DNA from: Acidobacterium sp049965615
GTDB taxonomy: Bacteria; Acidobacteriota; Terriglobia; Terriglobales; Acidobacteriaceae
NCBI GenBank assembly: GCA_049965615.1
Contig: JBMFWD010000002.1
Span: 99,123 to 163,122 of the forward strand
DNA: 64,000 nucleotides
Reading direction: 5' to 3'
In this document: positions 26,507 to 34,445 of the stretch, in pieces
Position numbering within the stretch: the stretch's first letter is position 1
Layout of the letters: the number at the start of each line of letters is the position of its first letter
Notes under the pieces: model-generated
Told to the model about the DNA's origin: nothing
Seen by the model: the letters and a program-made list of their open reading frames with translations, nothing else
The model's database searches: none
Translations under genes and position numbers: made by a program

Positions 26507-27427
26507 CTACAGTGGCTTGGGCAACGGAACCGCCGCGCCCTGACGCAGCTTGTTCAACACCGGCACCGGCTCCAGATCCCACACGTATACCAGCAACTCA
26601 CGGCTGTAATGCAGCAGGGGCTTTGTGTCTGGCAGCCTTATGCCATGCGCCTCCGGCAGTTCATTGCAGCGGAACTCCGCCTCGGCCTGCTCCAGCGGCC
26701 ACGGCATGTGGTGGATATTTCCCTGGAACAACTCGCCTTCATGATTCGCAGTGAAAAGCGCGTAGCGCTCTGTCAGGAAGTACTCAATCTGCGCCTTCTC
26801 CGCCGACTTGCCCAGGCTCCGGTAGCGGGCGTCAAACTTTACCGGACGCTCCGTCATCCGCCGCTCGCTCGTGTACCGGAACCATCCCGTCGGATTCCCC
26901 GGCTGCTCCGGCTCAATCGACATGGACGCCCAGTAGTACGGCAGCCTGAAGAACATCCGCGCCACCGCCACCGCAAAGGGATTCGCTGCATCCAGCGAAA
27001 AAAAGTAGACTCCCGGCGTGTTCTTCGCCCGGTCGCGCACGTAAGTTCGTAAATTCAGTTCCGGAAACCGGTTCGCGCCCGGAATCGCCGGCAGTCCCCG
27101 GTATCGCACCTGGTCCATCCAGAAGGGAACCACTCCCACCCACGCCGACCCGTCATAAGTATCCACTGAGAGCGTCGAGGGCAGCACCGCACCCATCTCC
27201 GCGGCCGGAACGGGCCAGTGCGCAAACAGCAGGTCGTTCCACCGCTGCTGCATCGTCCACGGACGGTTCGGCAGTGGCCAAGGCCGGTGCCCGGTTGCGG
27301 ACAACAGGGGCTCCCAGTCGCGGCCAGAGAACCGGACAGTCTGCGCGGATGTTCCCTCGACGAGGCCTGCGCTCTGGCGTCCCAAAAGGGAAGAGACGTC
27401 GGAAATCCGCTGTTCTATCTCGCTCAT
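26507..27427 (-). CDS. DUF2071 (YqjF-like) protein
   Basis: A 306-residue protein of the DUF2071 family, recognised from WTMQQRWNDLLFAHWPV, LPSTLSVDTYDGSAWVGVVPF, NLRTYVR and GVYFFSLDAANPFAVAVARMFF. The family is related to acetoacetate-decarboxylase-like folds but has no settled function. The first 50 residues are variable and probably unstructured. It is divergent from the ThyX-like gene, with about 115 bp between starts. Confidence 0.87.
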   Translation of the reverse strand: MSEIEQRISDVSSLLGRQSAGLVEGTSAQTVRFSGRDWEPLLSATGHRPWPLPNRPWTMQQRWNDLLFAHWPVPAAEMGAVLPSTLSVDTYDGSAWVGVVPFWMDQVRYRGLPAIPGANRFPELNLRTYVRDRAKNTPGVYFFSLDAANPFAVAVARMFFRLPYYWASMSIEPEQPGNPTGWFRYTSERRMTERPVKFDARYRSLGKSAEKAQIEYFLTERYALFTANHEGELFQGNIHHMPWPLEQAEAEFRCNELPEAHGIRLPDTKPLLHYSRELLVYVWDLEPVPVLNKLRQGAAVPLPKPL

Positions 27428-27543
27428 AACGCTCTTCTGTCAGCCGTTCAAAAATCTCGGGGAACGCAACCCCTCTATCCTAAGCCAGTTTTTCTGGCTC
27501 GCAACGGAAAGTGTGGTGAATCCCACATCTGTTTTCACTCGGA

Positions 27544-29151
27544 ATGGCTTATCCTTACCGGGAGATGCCAGACCTCCAGTCAGAACCCGCCACTCCTTCG
27601 CTGGAACAAGCCCCAGAGCACAGCCAGAACCATACCGAGGTCTTTGCCGTGCATGGTGCCGACCCCGAAGTGCTCGCCTATGCCATGGCCCGCTACTCGC
27701 GCTCCGCGCTCTCCATGAAAGAGTCGCTCAAGGAGATCAGCAGCCAGCGCGCCGAGCAATTCCTGAACACTTTCTATTTCCAGTACGGCCATCGCTCCAT
27801 CGCTGACCTCGCGCACATTGCCTTCGCCATCGAGCGCCTCTCGCTGCTCGCGGCCATCGTGCTCGTCGATGAGCAGCGCTGGGACGGCCAGGAGCGCTCC
27901 ACCCGCTACCAGAACTTCCGCAAATCCGGCTGGTATTTGCCCACTTTCGGTCCCGATTCTGAATCGCAGGCCCGCTACACCGCTTCCATTGAGGACAGCT
28001 TCGCCGCCTACCACCAGGTGGCCGGCGGCATGCTCGAAGCCCTCTGCGGCCAGATTCCATGCCCGGAGGAAATGAAACCGGAAACTTACACCCGCACCCT
28101 CCGCGCCCGTGCCTTTGACGTGGCCCGCTACCTGCTGCCGCTGGCCACCAATACCTCGCTCGGCCAAATCGTAAACGCCCGCACCCTCGAAACCCAGATC
28201 TCCCGCCTCCTCAGCCACGCAGCCCCCGAGGTGCAGAACCTCGGCGAGCGTCTTCGCGAAGCGGCTGCCAGTCCCGCCTGGTGCGTCAACCGGGACGACA
28301 TGGCCGCTCTGCTGCAGCGCATCACCGAGGCCGACCCCGAGCTTACCGACGAGTCCCGCGAGCTGCTGCTGCATGAAACCCGCCCCGCGCCTACGCTCGT
28401 AAAATACGCCACGCCCAGCTTCTACCAGCAGGAGACCCGCCGCGAGCTTCGCCAGGCCGCCGAGGAAATCATGGGACAAACGCCCATCGCCGACGCGCCT
28501 CTTGTCGACCTCGTCGAAAAATCCGAGTCCCTCGAAGCCGAAATCGCCGCCACACTTCTCTACGCCCACTCGCACTACCCCTACCGCCAGCTCCGCGACG
28601 CCATGGCCTCCCTCGGCCAGGCCCGCTGCGAAGAGATCGTGGCCCTCGGCATGCGCCATCGTGGCCGTCACGACGAGCTGCTGCGTGAATTCTCCGCCGG
28701 GCAGTCTCTCCGTTTCGACATCCTCATGGATATCGGCGGCTTCCGCGACATGCACCGCCACCGCCGCTGCACACAGATTCTGCAGGAGTTCACCTCGCTC
28801 CACGGCTACGCTGAGCCCGAGGGTCTCACCAACGAGTTGGCCCAGGTTTACCGGCAGGCGCTCGACGCCGCCCACGCGCTGTATGCCGAACTGGCTGCCA
28901 GCCCCATCGCGGAAACCGCCGCCGCGGCGCCCTACGTCCTGCCGCTCGGCACACGAACCCGCGCGCTCTTCAAAATGGACTTTGCCGAGGCTCTCTACAT
29001 CTCTGAGCTGCGCTCTACCCCGCAGGGCCACTTCTCCTACCGTCGCGTCGCCTGGGAGATGTACCTCGCCGTCCAGCGCAGGCACCCGGCCCTGGCCGAG
29101 CACTTCCGCGTCCATGACCCCGACGGCCCCATCGACCTGCTCAAACGGTAG
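27544..29151 (+). CDS. Two-domain ThyX-like (FAD-dependent thymidylate synthase family) protein
   Basis: A 535-residue protein, more than twice the length of ordinary ThyX. The first half (about 40-260) has the ThyX-like GHRSIADLAHIAFAIERLS and ends its motif as DEQRWDGQERSTRYQ: the ERSTRY part is kept (117-122) but the usual RHR is replaced. The second half (about 290-535) has HRHRRCTQILQEF with RHR at 405-407 but lacks the S-x-R-Y part. The two halves thus carry complementary pieces of the RHRxxSxxxxSxRY signature. Whether it makes dTMP, needs both halves for one site, or is a non-catalytic relative is unknown. ATG at 27565 is an alternative start. Confidence 0.82.
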   Translation: MAYPYREMPDLQSEPATPSLEQAPEHSQNHTEVFAVHGADPEVLAYAMARYSRSALSMKESLKEISSQRAEQFLNTFYFQYGHRSIADLAHIAFAIERLSLLAAIVLVDEQRWDGQERSTRYQNFRKSGWYLPTFGPDSESQARYTASIEDSFAAYHQVAGGMLEALCGQIPCPEEMKPETYTRTLRARAFDVARYLLPLATNTSLGQIVNARTLETQISRLLSHAAPEVQNLGERLREAAASPAWCVNRDDMAALLQRITEADPELTDESRELLLHETRPAPTLVKYATPSFYQQETRRELRQAAEEIMGQTPIADAPLVDLVEKSESLEAEIAATLLYAHSHYPYRQLRDAMASLGQARCEEIVALGMRHRGRHDELLREFSAGQSLRFDILMDIGGFRDMHRHRRCTQILQEFTSLHGYAEPEGLTNELAQVYRQALDAAHALYAELAASPIAETAAAAPYVLPLGTRTRALFKMDFAEALYISELRSTPQGHFSYRRVAWEMYLAVQRRHPALAEHFRVHDPDGPIDLLKR

Positions 29152-29327
29152 GGATTACCTTTGTGTGCGCGATCCACAGCCTCTCTGCATCCCTCGCGCC
29201 ACCAGTGGTAAACTTCGCTTAACTTTCTCCTGCCGTTACAGGCGGTAATTTTGAAATTTCGGCGCTCTCAAGCGCCCCAGACCGTGGCACCGGCGCTCGG
29301 TGCGCCGCAAGGAAATGGAGTTGCAAC

Positions 29328-30410
29328 GTGGCTGATGATCGTGCACGCGCAGTAGAACTCGCGCTCTCGCAAATTGAAAAGCAGTTCGGCAAGGGGTCCA
29401 TCATGCGCCTCGGCAGCAAGGAAGCCGTGGTGCCCATCTCGACCATCTCGACCGGCTCCATCTCCTTTGACGCCGCACTCGGTGTCGGCGGCGTGCCCCG
29501 TGGCCGCGTTGTGGAAATCTTTGGCCCGGAATCCTCCGGCAAAACTACCATCACCCTCCAGATCATCGCCGAGGCCCAGAAGGCCGGCGGCATGGCCGCC
29601 TTCGTCGATGCCGAACACGCCCTCGACCCCGCCTATGCCAGGAAGCTCGGGGTAGATATAGACAACCTCCTGATTTCGCAGCCCGACTACGGTGAGCAGG
29701 CCCTCGAAATCACCGAGGCGCTCGTGCGCTCAGGAGCCATTGACGTCCTCGTCGTCGACTCCGTCGCCGCGCTCGTCCCCAAGGCCGAACTCGACGGCGA
29801 AATGGGCGACTCCCACGTAGGCTTGCAGGCCCGCCTCATGTCGCAGGCCCTCCGCAAGCTCACCGGAACCGTCTCCAAATCGCGCACCTGCCTCATCTTC
29901 ATTAACCAGATCCGCGAAAAAATCGGCGTCATGTTCGGCAATCCGGAGACCACCACCGGTGGCCGCGCCCTCAAGTTCTACTCCTCGGTTCGCGTCGATA
30001 TTCGCCGCATCGCCGCCGTCAAGGAAGGCGACAGCGTCGTCGGCGCCCGCACCCGCGTCAAGATCGTAAAAAACAAGGTTGCCGCGCCCTTCCGCGAAGC
30101 CGAATTCGACATTCTTTACGGCGAAGGCATCTCCCGCGAAGGCGACGTGCTCGACCTCGCCGTCGCGAACGAGATTGTCGAAAAATCCGGCGCATGGTAC
30201 AGCTACTCGGGCGACCGTATCGGCCAGGGCCGCGAAAACGTCCGCACCTTCCTCAAGGAAAATCCCGAAACCTTCGGCCGCATCGACACCCAGCTCCGCC
30301 AGAAACTCGGCATCACCGCCGCCAACGTACCCCCGGCAGAAGTACCCGCTGTGCCGCCGAACGGCGCCGCCGACGCGAAGGACGCCGTAAAGGGCGCCCG
30401 CCGCGGATAA
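29328..30410 (+). CDS. recA: Recombinase RecA
   Basis: ATP-dependent strand-exchange protein and LexA coprotease, 360 residues. Walker A GPESSGKT sits at 66-73 as in other RecAs; VVDSVAALVP is Walker B, and the DNA-binding loops (GEMGDSHVGLQARLMSQALR, then IREKIGVMFGNPETTTGGRALKFYSS) are intact. The C-terminus is Pro/Ala-rich. I did not identify a LexA box in the upstream 175 bp. A terminator follows. Confidence 0.98.
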   Translation: MADDRARAVELALSQIEKQFGKGSIMRLGSKEAVVPISTISTGSISFDAALGVGGVPRGRVVEIFGPESSGKTTITLQIIAEAQKAGGMAAFVDAEHALDPAYARKLGVDIDNLLISQPDYGEQALEITEALVRSGAIDVLVVDSVAALVPKAELDGEMGDSHVGLQARLMSQALRKLTGTVSKSRTCLIFINQIREKIGVMFGNPETTTGGRALKFYSSVRVDIRRIAAVKEGDSVVGARTRVKIVKNKVAAPFREAEFDILYGEGISREGDVLDLAVANEIVEKSGAWYSYSGDRIGQGRENVRTFLKENPETFGRIDTQLRQKLGITAANVPPAEVPAVPPNGAADAKDAVKGARRG

Positions 30411-30435
30411 GCCGAACAGGCACAAAAGAGATGCA

Positions 30436-30467
30436 CAGGGCAGGCTCCACAGCCTGCCCTGCGTTTT
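30436..30467 (+). terminator. Terminator after recA
   Basis: An 11-bp stem, CAGGGCAGGCT with AGCCTGCCCTG, around CCAC, followed by CGTTTT. Confidence 0.82.
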
Positions 30468-30524
30468 GCATGGAGTCACCTCGCGGTCCCATCATCCGCC
30501 TCACTCAGCTACAATCACCTTGCT

Positions 30525-31010
30525 GTGCACACTGTCAAAGCCATCTATCCCGGCAGCTTCGATCCCGTCACCAATGGCCACCTCGACCTCATCGCGCGCG
30601 GCTCCAGGCTCTTTGACCATCTCGTCGTAGCCATCCTCCAGAACGCCTCCAAAAGCCCGCTGTTCACCGAGGCCGAGCGTGTCGACATGCTCACCGAGGG
30701 CGTCCGCCAGTTTGGCAACGTATCCGTCGCTACCTTTGACGGCCTCCTCGTCGACTTCGCCCGCCAGCAGCAGGCCCATGCCGTCCTCCGCGGTATTCGC
30801 GCCATCAGCGATTACGAATACGAGTTCCAGATGGCGCTCATGAACCGCCGCCTCGCGCCCGAAGTGGAAACCATCTTCCTCGTGCCCGACGCCAAGTACT
30901 CCTTCGTCAGCTCGCGCCTGGTCAAGCAGGTCTTCGAGCTGGACGGCTCGGTCGAAGGCCTGGTTCCGCCCTTCGTCATCGAGCGCATGAAGGCCCGCAG
31001 CAAGGCCTAG
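30525..31010 (+). CDS. coaD: Phosphopantetheine adenylyltransferase
   Basis: Penultimate step of coenzyme A synthesis: transfers AMP to 4'-phosphopantetheine. A 161-residue protein with YPGSFDPVTNGHLDLI (the TxGH nucleotidyltransferase motif), VLRGIRAISDYEYEFQMALMNRRL, and a YSFVSSRLVK segment in place of the usual ISSTxVR. Starts at GTG 30525; no ATG is available near the conserved start. Single gene between terminators and the aminotransferase. Confidence 0.97.
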   Translation: MHTVKAIYPGSFDPVTNGHLDLIARGSRLFDHLVVAILQNASKSPLFTEAERVDMLTEGVRQFGNVSVATFDGLLVDFARQQQAHAVLRGIRAISDYEYEFQMALMNRRLAPEVETIFLVPDAKYSFVSSRLVKQVFELDGSVEGLVPPFVIERMKARSKA

Positions 31011-31076
31011 CCCACCTCCCAGACCTTTTCCGTACAAATCTCCCCGGCAACACCCAAAATCTGAAAAAATAAAGTC

Positions 31077-32267
31077 ATGTCCACTACCGCTACCAGCGTC
31101 CTCACCGACCGCATCGGCCGCATCGAGGTCTCCGCCACCATGGCGGTTACCGCCGAGGCCGCCAAGCTGCGCGCCCAGGGCCACAAGCTTGTCAACTTTG
31201 GCGCCGGCGAGCCCCACTTCTCCACCCCACAGCACATCAAGGATGCCGCCATCCAGGCCATCCAGGACAACTTCTCCCGCTACACCGTAGTCGCCGGCAT
31301 TCCCGAGCTGCGCAAGGCCATCGTCGAGCGCCACGCCGCCGACTTCGCCACCGACTACTCGCCGGAGGAATGCGTCTTCACCACCGGCGGAAAGCTCGCC
31401 CTCTTCAATGCCATTCAGGTGCTCGTCGACCACGGCGATGAAGTCATCCTGCCCGTCCCCTACTGGGTCTCCTTCAAGGACATCATCCAGTACGCCGGCG
31501 GCAGGGTTGTCTACCTGCCCACCGACGAGAAGGAAAACTTCCGCATCACCGCCGACGCCATTGAGGCCGCCATCACGCCGCGCACCAAGGCCATCATCCT
31601 AAACTCGCCGTCGAACCCGGCTGGCTCCGTCGTCTCCAAGGCAGACCTCGAGCGCATCGTCCGTCTCGCGCACGAACGCAACATCTTCGTCCTGCTCGAC
31701 GAGTGCTACATCTACCTCAACTACACCGGCGAGCTCATCAGCGGAGCCTCCTTCACCGAGGCCAGGGAGCACGTGATCGTCCTCGGCTCGCTCTCCAAAA
31801 CCTATGCCATGACCGGCTGGCGCGCGGGCTACGCCCTCGGTCCCAGGCTCGTCATCTCGGCCATGAGCAAGCTGCAGAGCCAGTCCACCTCGTCCACTAC
31901 GTCGATGGTGCAGAAGGCGTCTCTGGCTGCCGTCGCCGGCTCGCAGGAGTGCGTCGCCGAAATGCGTGCCGACTACATCAAGCTGCGCGACCGCATCCTC
32001 ACCCGCCTTGCGGAAATCCCCGGTGTCACCTGCACCAGGCCCGACGGCGCGTTCTACGTGTATCCCAACGTCAGCGCCTACCTCGGTCGCCCCGGCGCGC
32101 AGACCGCGATGGAAATTGCCTCGCGCCTGCTTCATGAGGCGCACGTCGTCAGCGTTCCCGGCGAGGCCTTCGGCACCAGCGAGCACATCCGCCTCACCTA
32201 CGCCATCGCACACGCCGATGTCGAAGAAGGCGTCGACCGCATGAAGGCCTTCTTCGCCAAGCTCTAA
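31077..32267 (+). CDS. PLP-dependent aspartate-type aminotransferase (class I)
   Basis: A 396-residue fold-type I aminotransferase, most like bacterial aspartate aminotransferases of subgroup Ib. Motifs: LVNFGAGEPHFSTPQHIKDA, AIILNSPSNPAGSV, and the PLP lysine in GSLSKTYAMTGWRAGYA. It could also act on aromatic amino acids, which would connect to the tyrosine route elsewhere in the window; the sequence alone does not decide. Terminator follows. Confidence 0.92.
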   Translation: MSTTATSVLTDRIGRIEVSATMAVTAEAAKLRAQGHKLVNFGAGEPHFSTPQHIKDAAIQAIQDNFSRYTVVAGIPELRKAIVERHAADFATDYSPEECVFTTGGKLALFNAIQVLVDHGDEVILPVPYWVSFKDIIQYAGGRVVYLPTDEKENFRITADAIEAAITPRTKAIILNSPSNPAGSVVSKADLERIVRLAHERNIFVLLDECYIYLNYTGELISGASFTEAREHVIVLGSLSKTYAMTGWRAGYALGPRLVISAMSKLQSQSTSSTTSMVQKASLAAVAGSQECVAEMRADYIKLRDRILTRLAEIPGVTCTRPDGAFYVYPNVSAYLGRPGAQTAMEIASRLLHEAHVVSVPGEAFGTSEHIRLTYAIAHADVEEGVDRMKAFFAKL

Positions 32268-32296
32268 CGTGGCGTTGCTCCTTCATCCATCCCATC

Positions 32297-32332
32297 CGCT
32301 GCGCCTCTCCGGAGGCGCAGCGCATCTCTTTT
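32297..32332 (+). terminator. Terminator after the aminotransferase
   Basis: An 11-bp stem (32297-32307 with 32312-32322) around TCCG, followed by CATCTCTTTT. It lies directly before the next start codon. Confidence 0.8.
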
Positions 32333-32336
32333 ACAG

Positions 32337-33020
32337 GTGAAAATTCTGAAGATTCAAACCCGAGGCATTCTTTTTGATATGGACGGCGTCCTCGTCAGCT
32401 CGCTCGGCTCCGTCGAGCGCAGCTGGCATCGCTGGGCCATCGAGTACGGCGTAGATCCCGAACTGGCCATCTGCACGGCGCACGGCTGCCGCGCCCTTGA
32501 CACCGTTCGCTTCCTCCGTCCAGACATCGACGCACAGGCCGGTCTTCAGCGCATTGAAGACCTCGAAGTCGAGGACAACGAGGGGCTCGAAATCCTCCCC
32601 GGCGTCCCCGAATTGCTGGCTAAGCTTCCCGCTGGTTCCTGGACCGTCGTGACCTCGGCCACTGAGCGCCTCGCCCGTGTGCGCATGCAGCACGGCGGCA
32701 TCCCCGTCCCCGAGCGATTCATCACCGCCGACCTCGTCGCCAACGGCAAGCCCCACCCCGAGCCTTACCTCAAAGGCGCAGAACTCCTCGGCCTGGCGCC
32801 CGCCGACTGCCTCGTCATCGAAGACGCCGCTTCCGGAACCAAAGCCGGCCACGCCGCCGGATGCAAGGTTCTCGCCACGCTCTTCTCGCACTCCATCGAG
32901 AGCCTCGCAGCCGCCGACTGGATCGTCGAATCCCTCAAGGACGTCTCGCTCCACTTCGATAACGGTCTCATCGAGCTCGAATTTACCCCCGTCGACCGCG
33001 AAGCCGCCGTCGCACGCTGA
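32337..33020 (+). CDS. HAD-family sugar-phosphate phosphatase-like protein
   Basis: A 227-residue haloacid-dehalogenase-fold hydrolase. Motif I is LFDMDGVLVSS, motif II WTVVTSAT, and motif III/IV HPEPYLKGAELLGL plus CLVIEDAASGTKAGHAAG. The cap domain between residues 20 and 90 and the overall similarity suggest phosphatases of 2-deoxyglucose-6-phosphate or glycerol-3-phosphate type; exact substrate unknown. The start is taken as GTG 32337, which has no good ribosome site because a terminator hairpin lies just upstream, so the true start is uncertain. Confidence 0.87.
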   Translation: MKILKIQTRGILFDMDGVLVSSLGSVERSWHRWAIEYGVDPELAICTAHGCRALDTVRFLRPDIDAQAGLQRIEDLEVEDNEGLEILPGVPELLAKLPAGSWTVVTSATERLARVRMQHGGIPVPERFITADLVANGKPHPEPYLKGAELLGLAPADCLVIEDAASGTKAGHAAGCKVLATLFSHSIESLAAADWIVESLKDVSLHFDNGLIELEFTPVDREAAVAR

Positions 33021-33038
33021 AGCTCCATCGCATGCGGC

Positions 33039-33068
33039 AAAAGCCGCTCCAAATGGAGCGGCTTTTGT
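33039..33068. terminator. Bidirectional terminator between HAD gene and hpd
   Basis: A 13-bp perfect stem, CAAAAGCCGCTCC with GGAGCGGCTTTTG, around AAAT, between convergent genes; T-runs lie in both directions. Confidence 0.9.
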
Positions 33069-33093
33069 CATCATGTGTGGGGACGAGGATGAT

Positions 33094-34230
33094 TTAGAGA
33101 TTCCCCCGCAGTTCCTGCTCGCGCTCAATGGCTTCAAACAAAGCCTTGAAGTTGCCCTTGCCGAAGCTGCGGCTGCCCTTGCGCTGGATGATCTCGTAAA
33201 ACAGCGTCGGCCTGTCTTCCACCGGCTTGGTAAAGATCTGCAGCATGTAGCCTTCGTCGTCGCGATCCACCAGAATGCCCAGCTTCTCCAGCTCCTCAAT
33301 GGGCTCGTCAATCTTGCCCACGCGGCCTTCCAGCTCGGTGTAATACGTGTGCGGCACCTTCAGAAACGCCACGCCCTGATCCTGCAGCTTCGACACCGTT
33401 TCCAGAATGTTGTCCGTTGCCATCGCCACGTGCTGCACGCCCGGCCCGTGATAAAACTCCAGGTACTCTTCAATCTGCGACTTCCTGCGCCCCTCGGCTG
33501 GCTCGTTGATCGGGAACTTCACCCGACCGTTGCCGTTGGCCATCACCTTTGACATCAGCGCCGAGTACTCTGTCGAAATGTCCTTATCGTCGAAGTGCTG
33601 GTAGAGCGAGAAGCCCAGGATATCCGCGTAGTAATCCACCCAGCGGTTCATCTCATTCCAGCCCACATTGCCCACCATGTGATCCACATACTTCAGGCCC
33701 ACTGGCCGCGCCAGCGGATCAGCGCCCGTCGCCCCTACTTCCGCCCGATAACCCGGCATGAACGCGCCGTGGTAATCACTGCGCTCCACAAACGTATGGA
33801 TCGTGTCGCCGTAGGCTGCAATCGAAGACAGCTTCACCACGCCGAACTCATCCTTCAATTCCATCGGCTCGCGAACGCTTCTCGCGCCGCGCTTGGTGGT
33901 TTCCTTCCAGGCCTGCCGCGCGTCATCCACCCACAGCGCCACGTCGCGCACGCCGTCGCCATGCAGGTGCACGTGCGCCGCAATCTCTCCGTCCGGACGC
34001 AGCGGCGTCGTCAGCACAAACCGGATCTTCCCCTGCTGCACCACGTACGACGCGCGATCCCGCACGCCCGTCTCCGGCCCGGCGTAAGCCACCAGGCTAA
34101 AGCCAAACGCCATGCGGTAAAAGTAGGCAGCCTGCTTGGCATTGCCTACATAAAACTCCACGTAATCGGTGCCGTTCAGGGGCAGATAATCTTTCGTAGT
34201 CTGCACTTCAGGATGGACCAGGGTCGACAT
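33094..34230 (-). CDS. hpd: 4-hydroxyphenylpyruvate dioxygenase
   Basis: Converts 4-hydroxyphenylpyruvate to homogentisate with Fe(II) and O2, in tyrosine degradation. A 378-residue two-VOC-domain protein. Metal ligands are readable: His in LKYVDHMVGNV, His in GPGVQHVAMAT and Glu in PTLFYEIIQRKG. The C-terminal RSFGKGNFKALFEAIEREQ is characteristic. ATG at 34230 is preceded by GGAG at suitable spacing; GTG 34245 is less likely. No homogentisate dioxygenase is next to it; phhA and the pterin dehydratase elsewhere complete the upper pathway. Confidence 0.97.
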   Translation of the reverse strand: MSTLVHPEVQTTKDYLPLNGTDYVEFYVGNAKQAAYFYRMAFGFSLVAYAGPETGVRDRASYVVQQGKIRFVLTTPLRPDGEIAAHVHLHGDGVRDVALWVDDARQAWKETTKRGARSVREPMELKDEFGVVKLSSIAAYGDTIHTFVERSDYHGAFMPGYRAEVGATGADPLARPVGLKYVDHMVGNVGWNEMNRWVDYYADILGFSLYQHFDDKDISTEYSALMSKVMANGNGRVKFPINEPAEGRRKSQIEEYLEFYHGPGVQHVAMATDNILETVSKLQDQGVAFLKVPHTYYTELEGRVGKIDEPIEELEKLGILVDRDDEGYMLQIFTKPVEDRPTLFYEIIQRKGSRSFGKGNFKALFEAIEREQELRGNL

Positions 34231-34445
34231 AACTTCACACTCCACAAATTGTTCGCCAGCGGGGCAGTTTACGGCCGAATCCCACTGCGACCCTATAAAC
34301 TAACGCCAAACCATAACAACTGGCAAAGGGGCAGGGAACCACAAACCGCAACCCTTACCGTTCTGACAATGCCCACTGGTTTTCTGGATAGCACGGCAGT
34401 AGTAAAAAATTCATTACACGCCAGTTTGAAAATTGCTCTCGCCCG

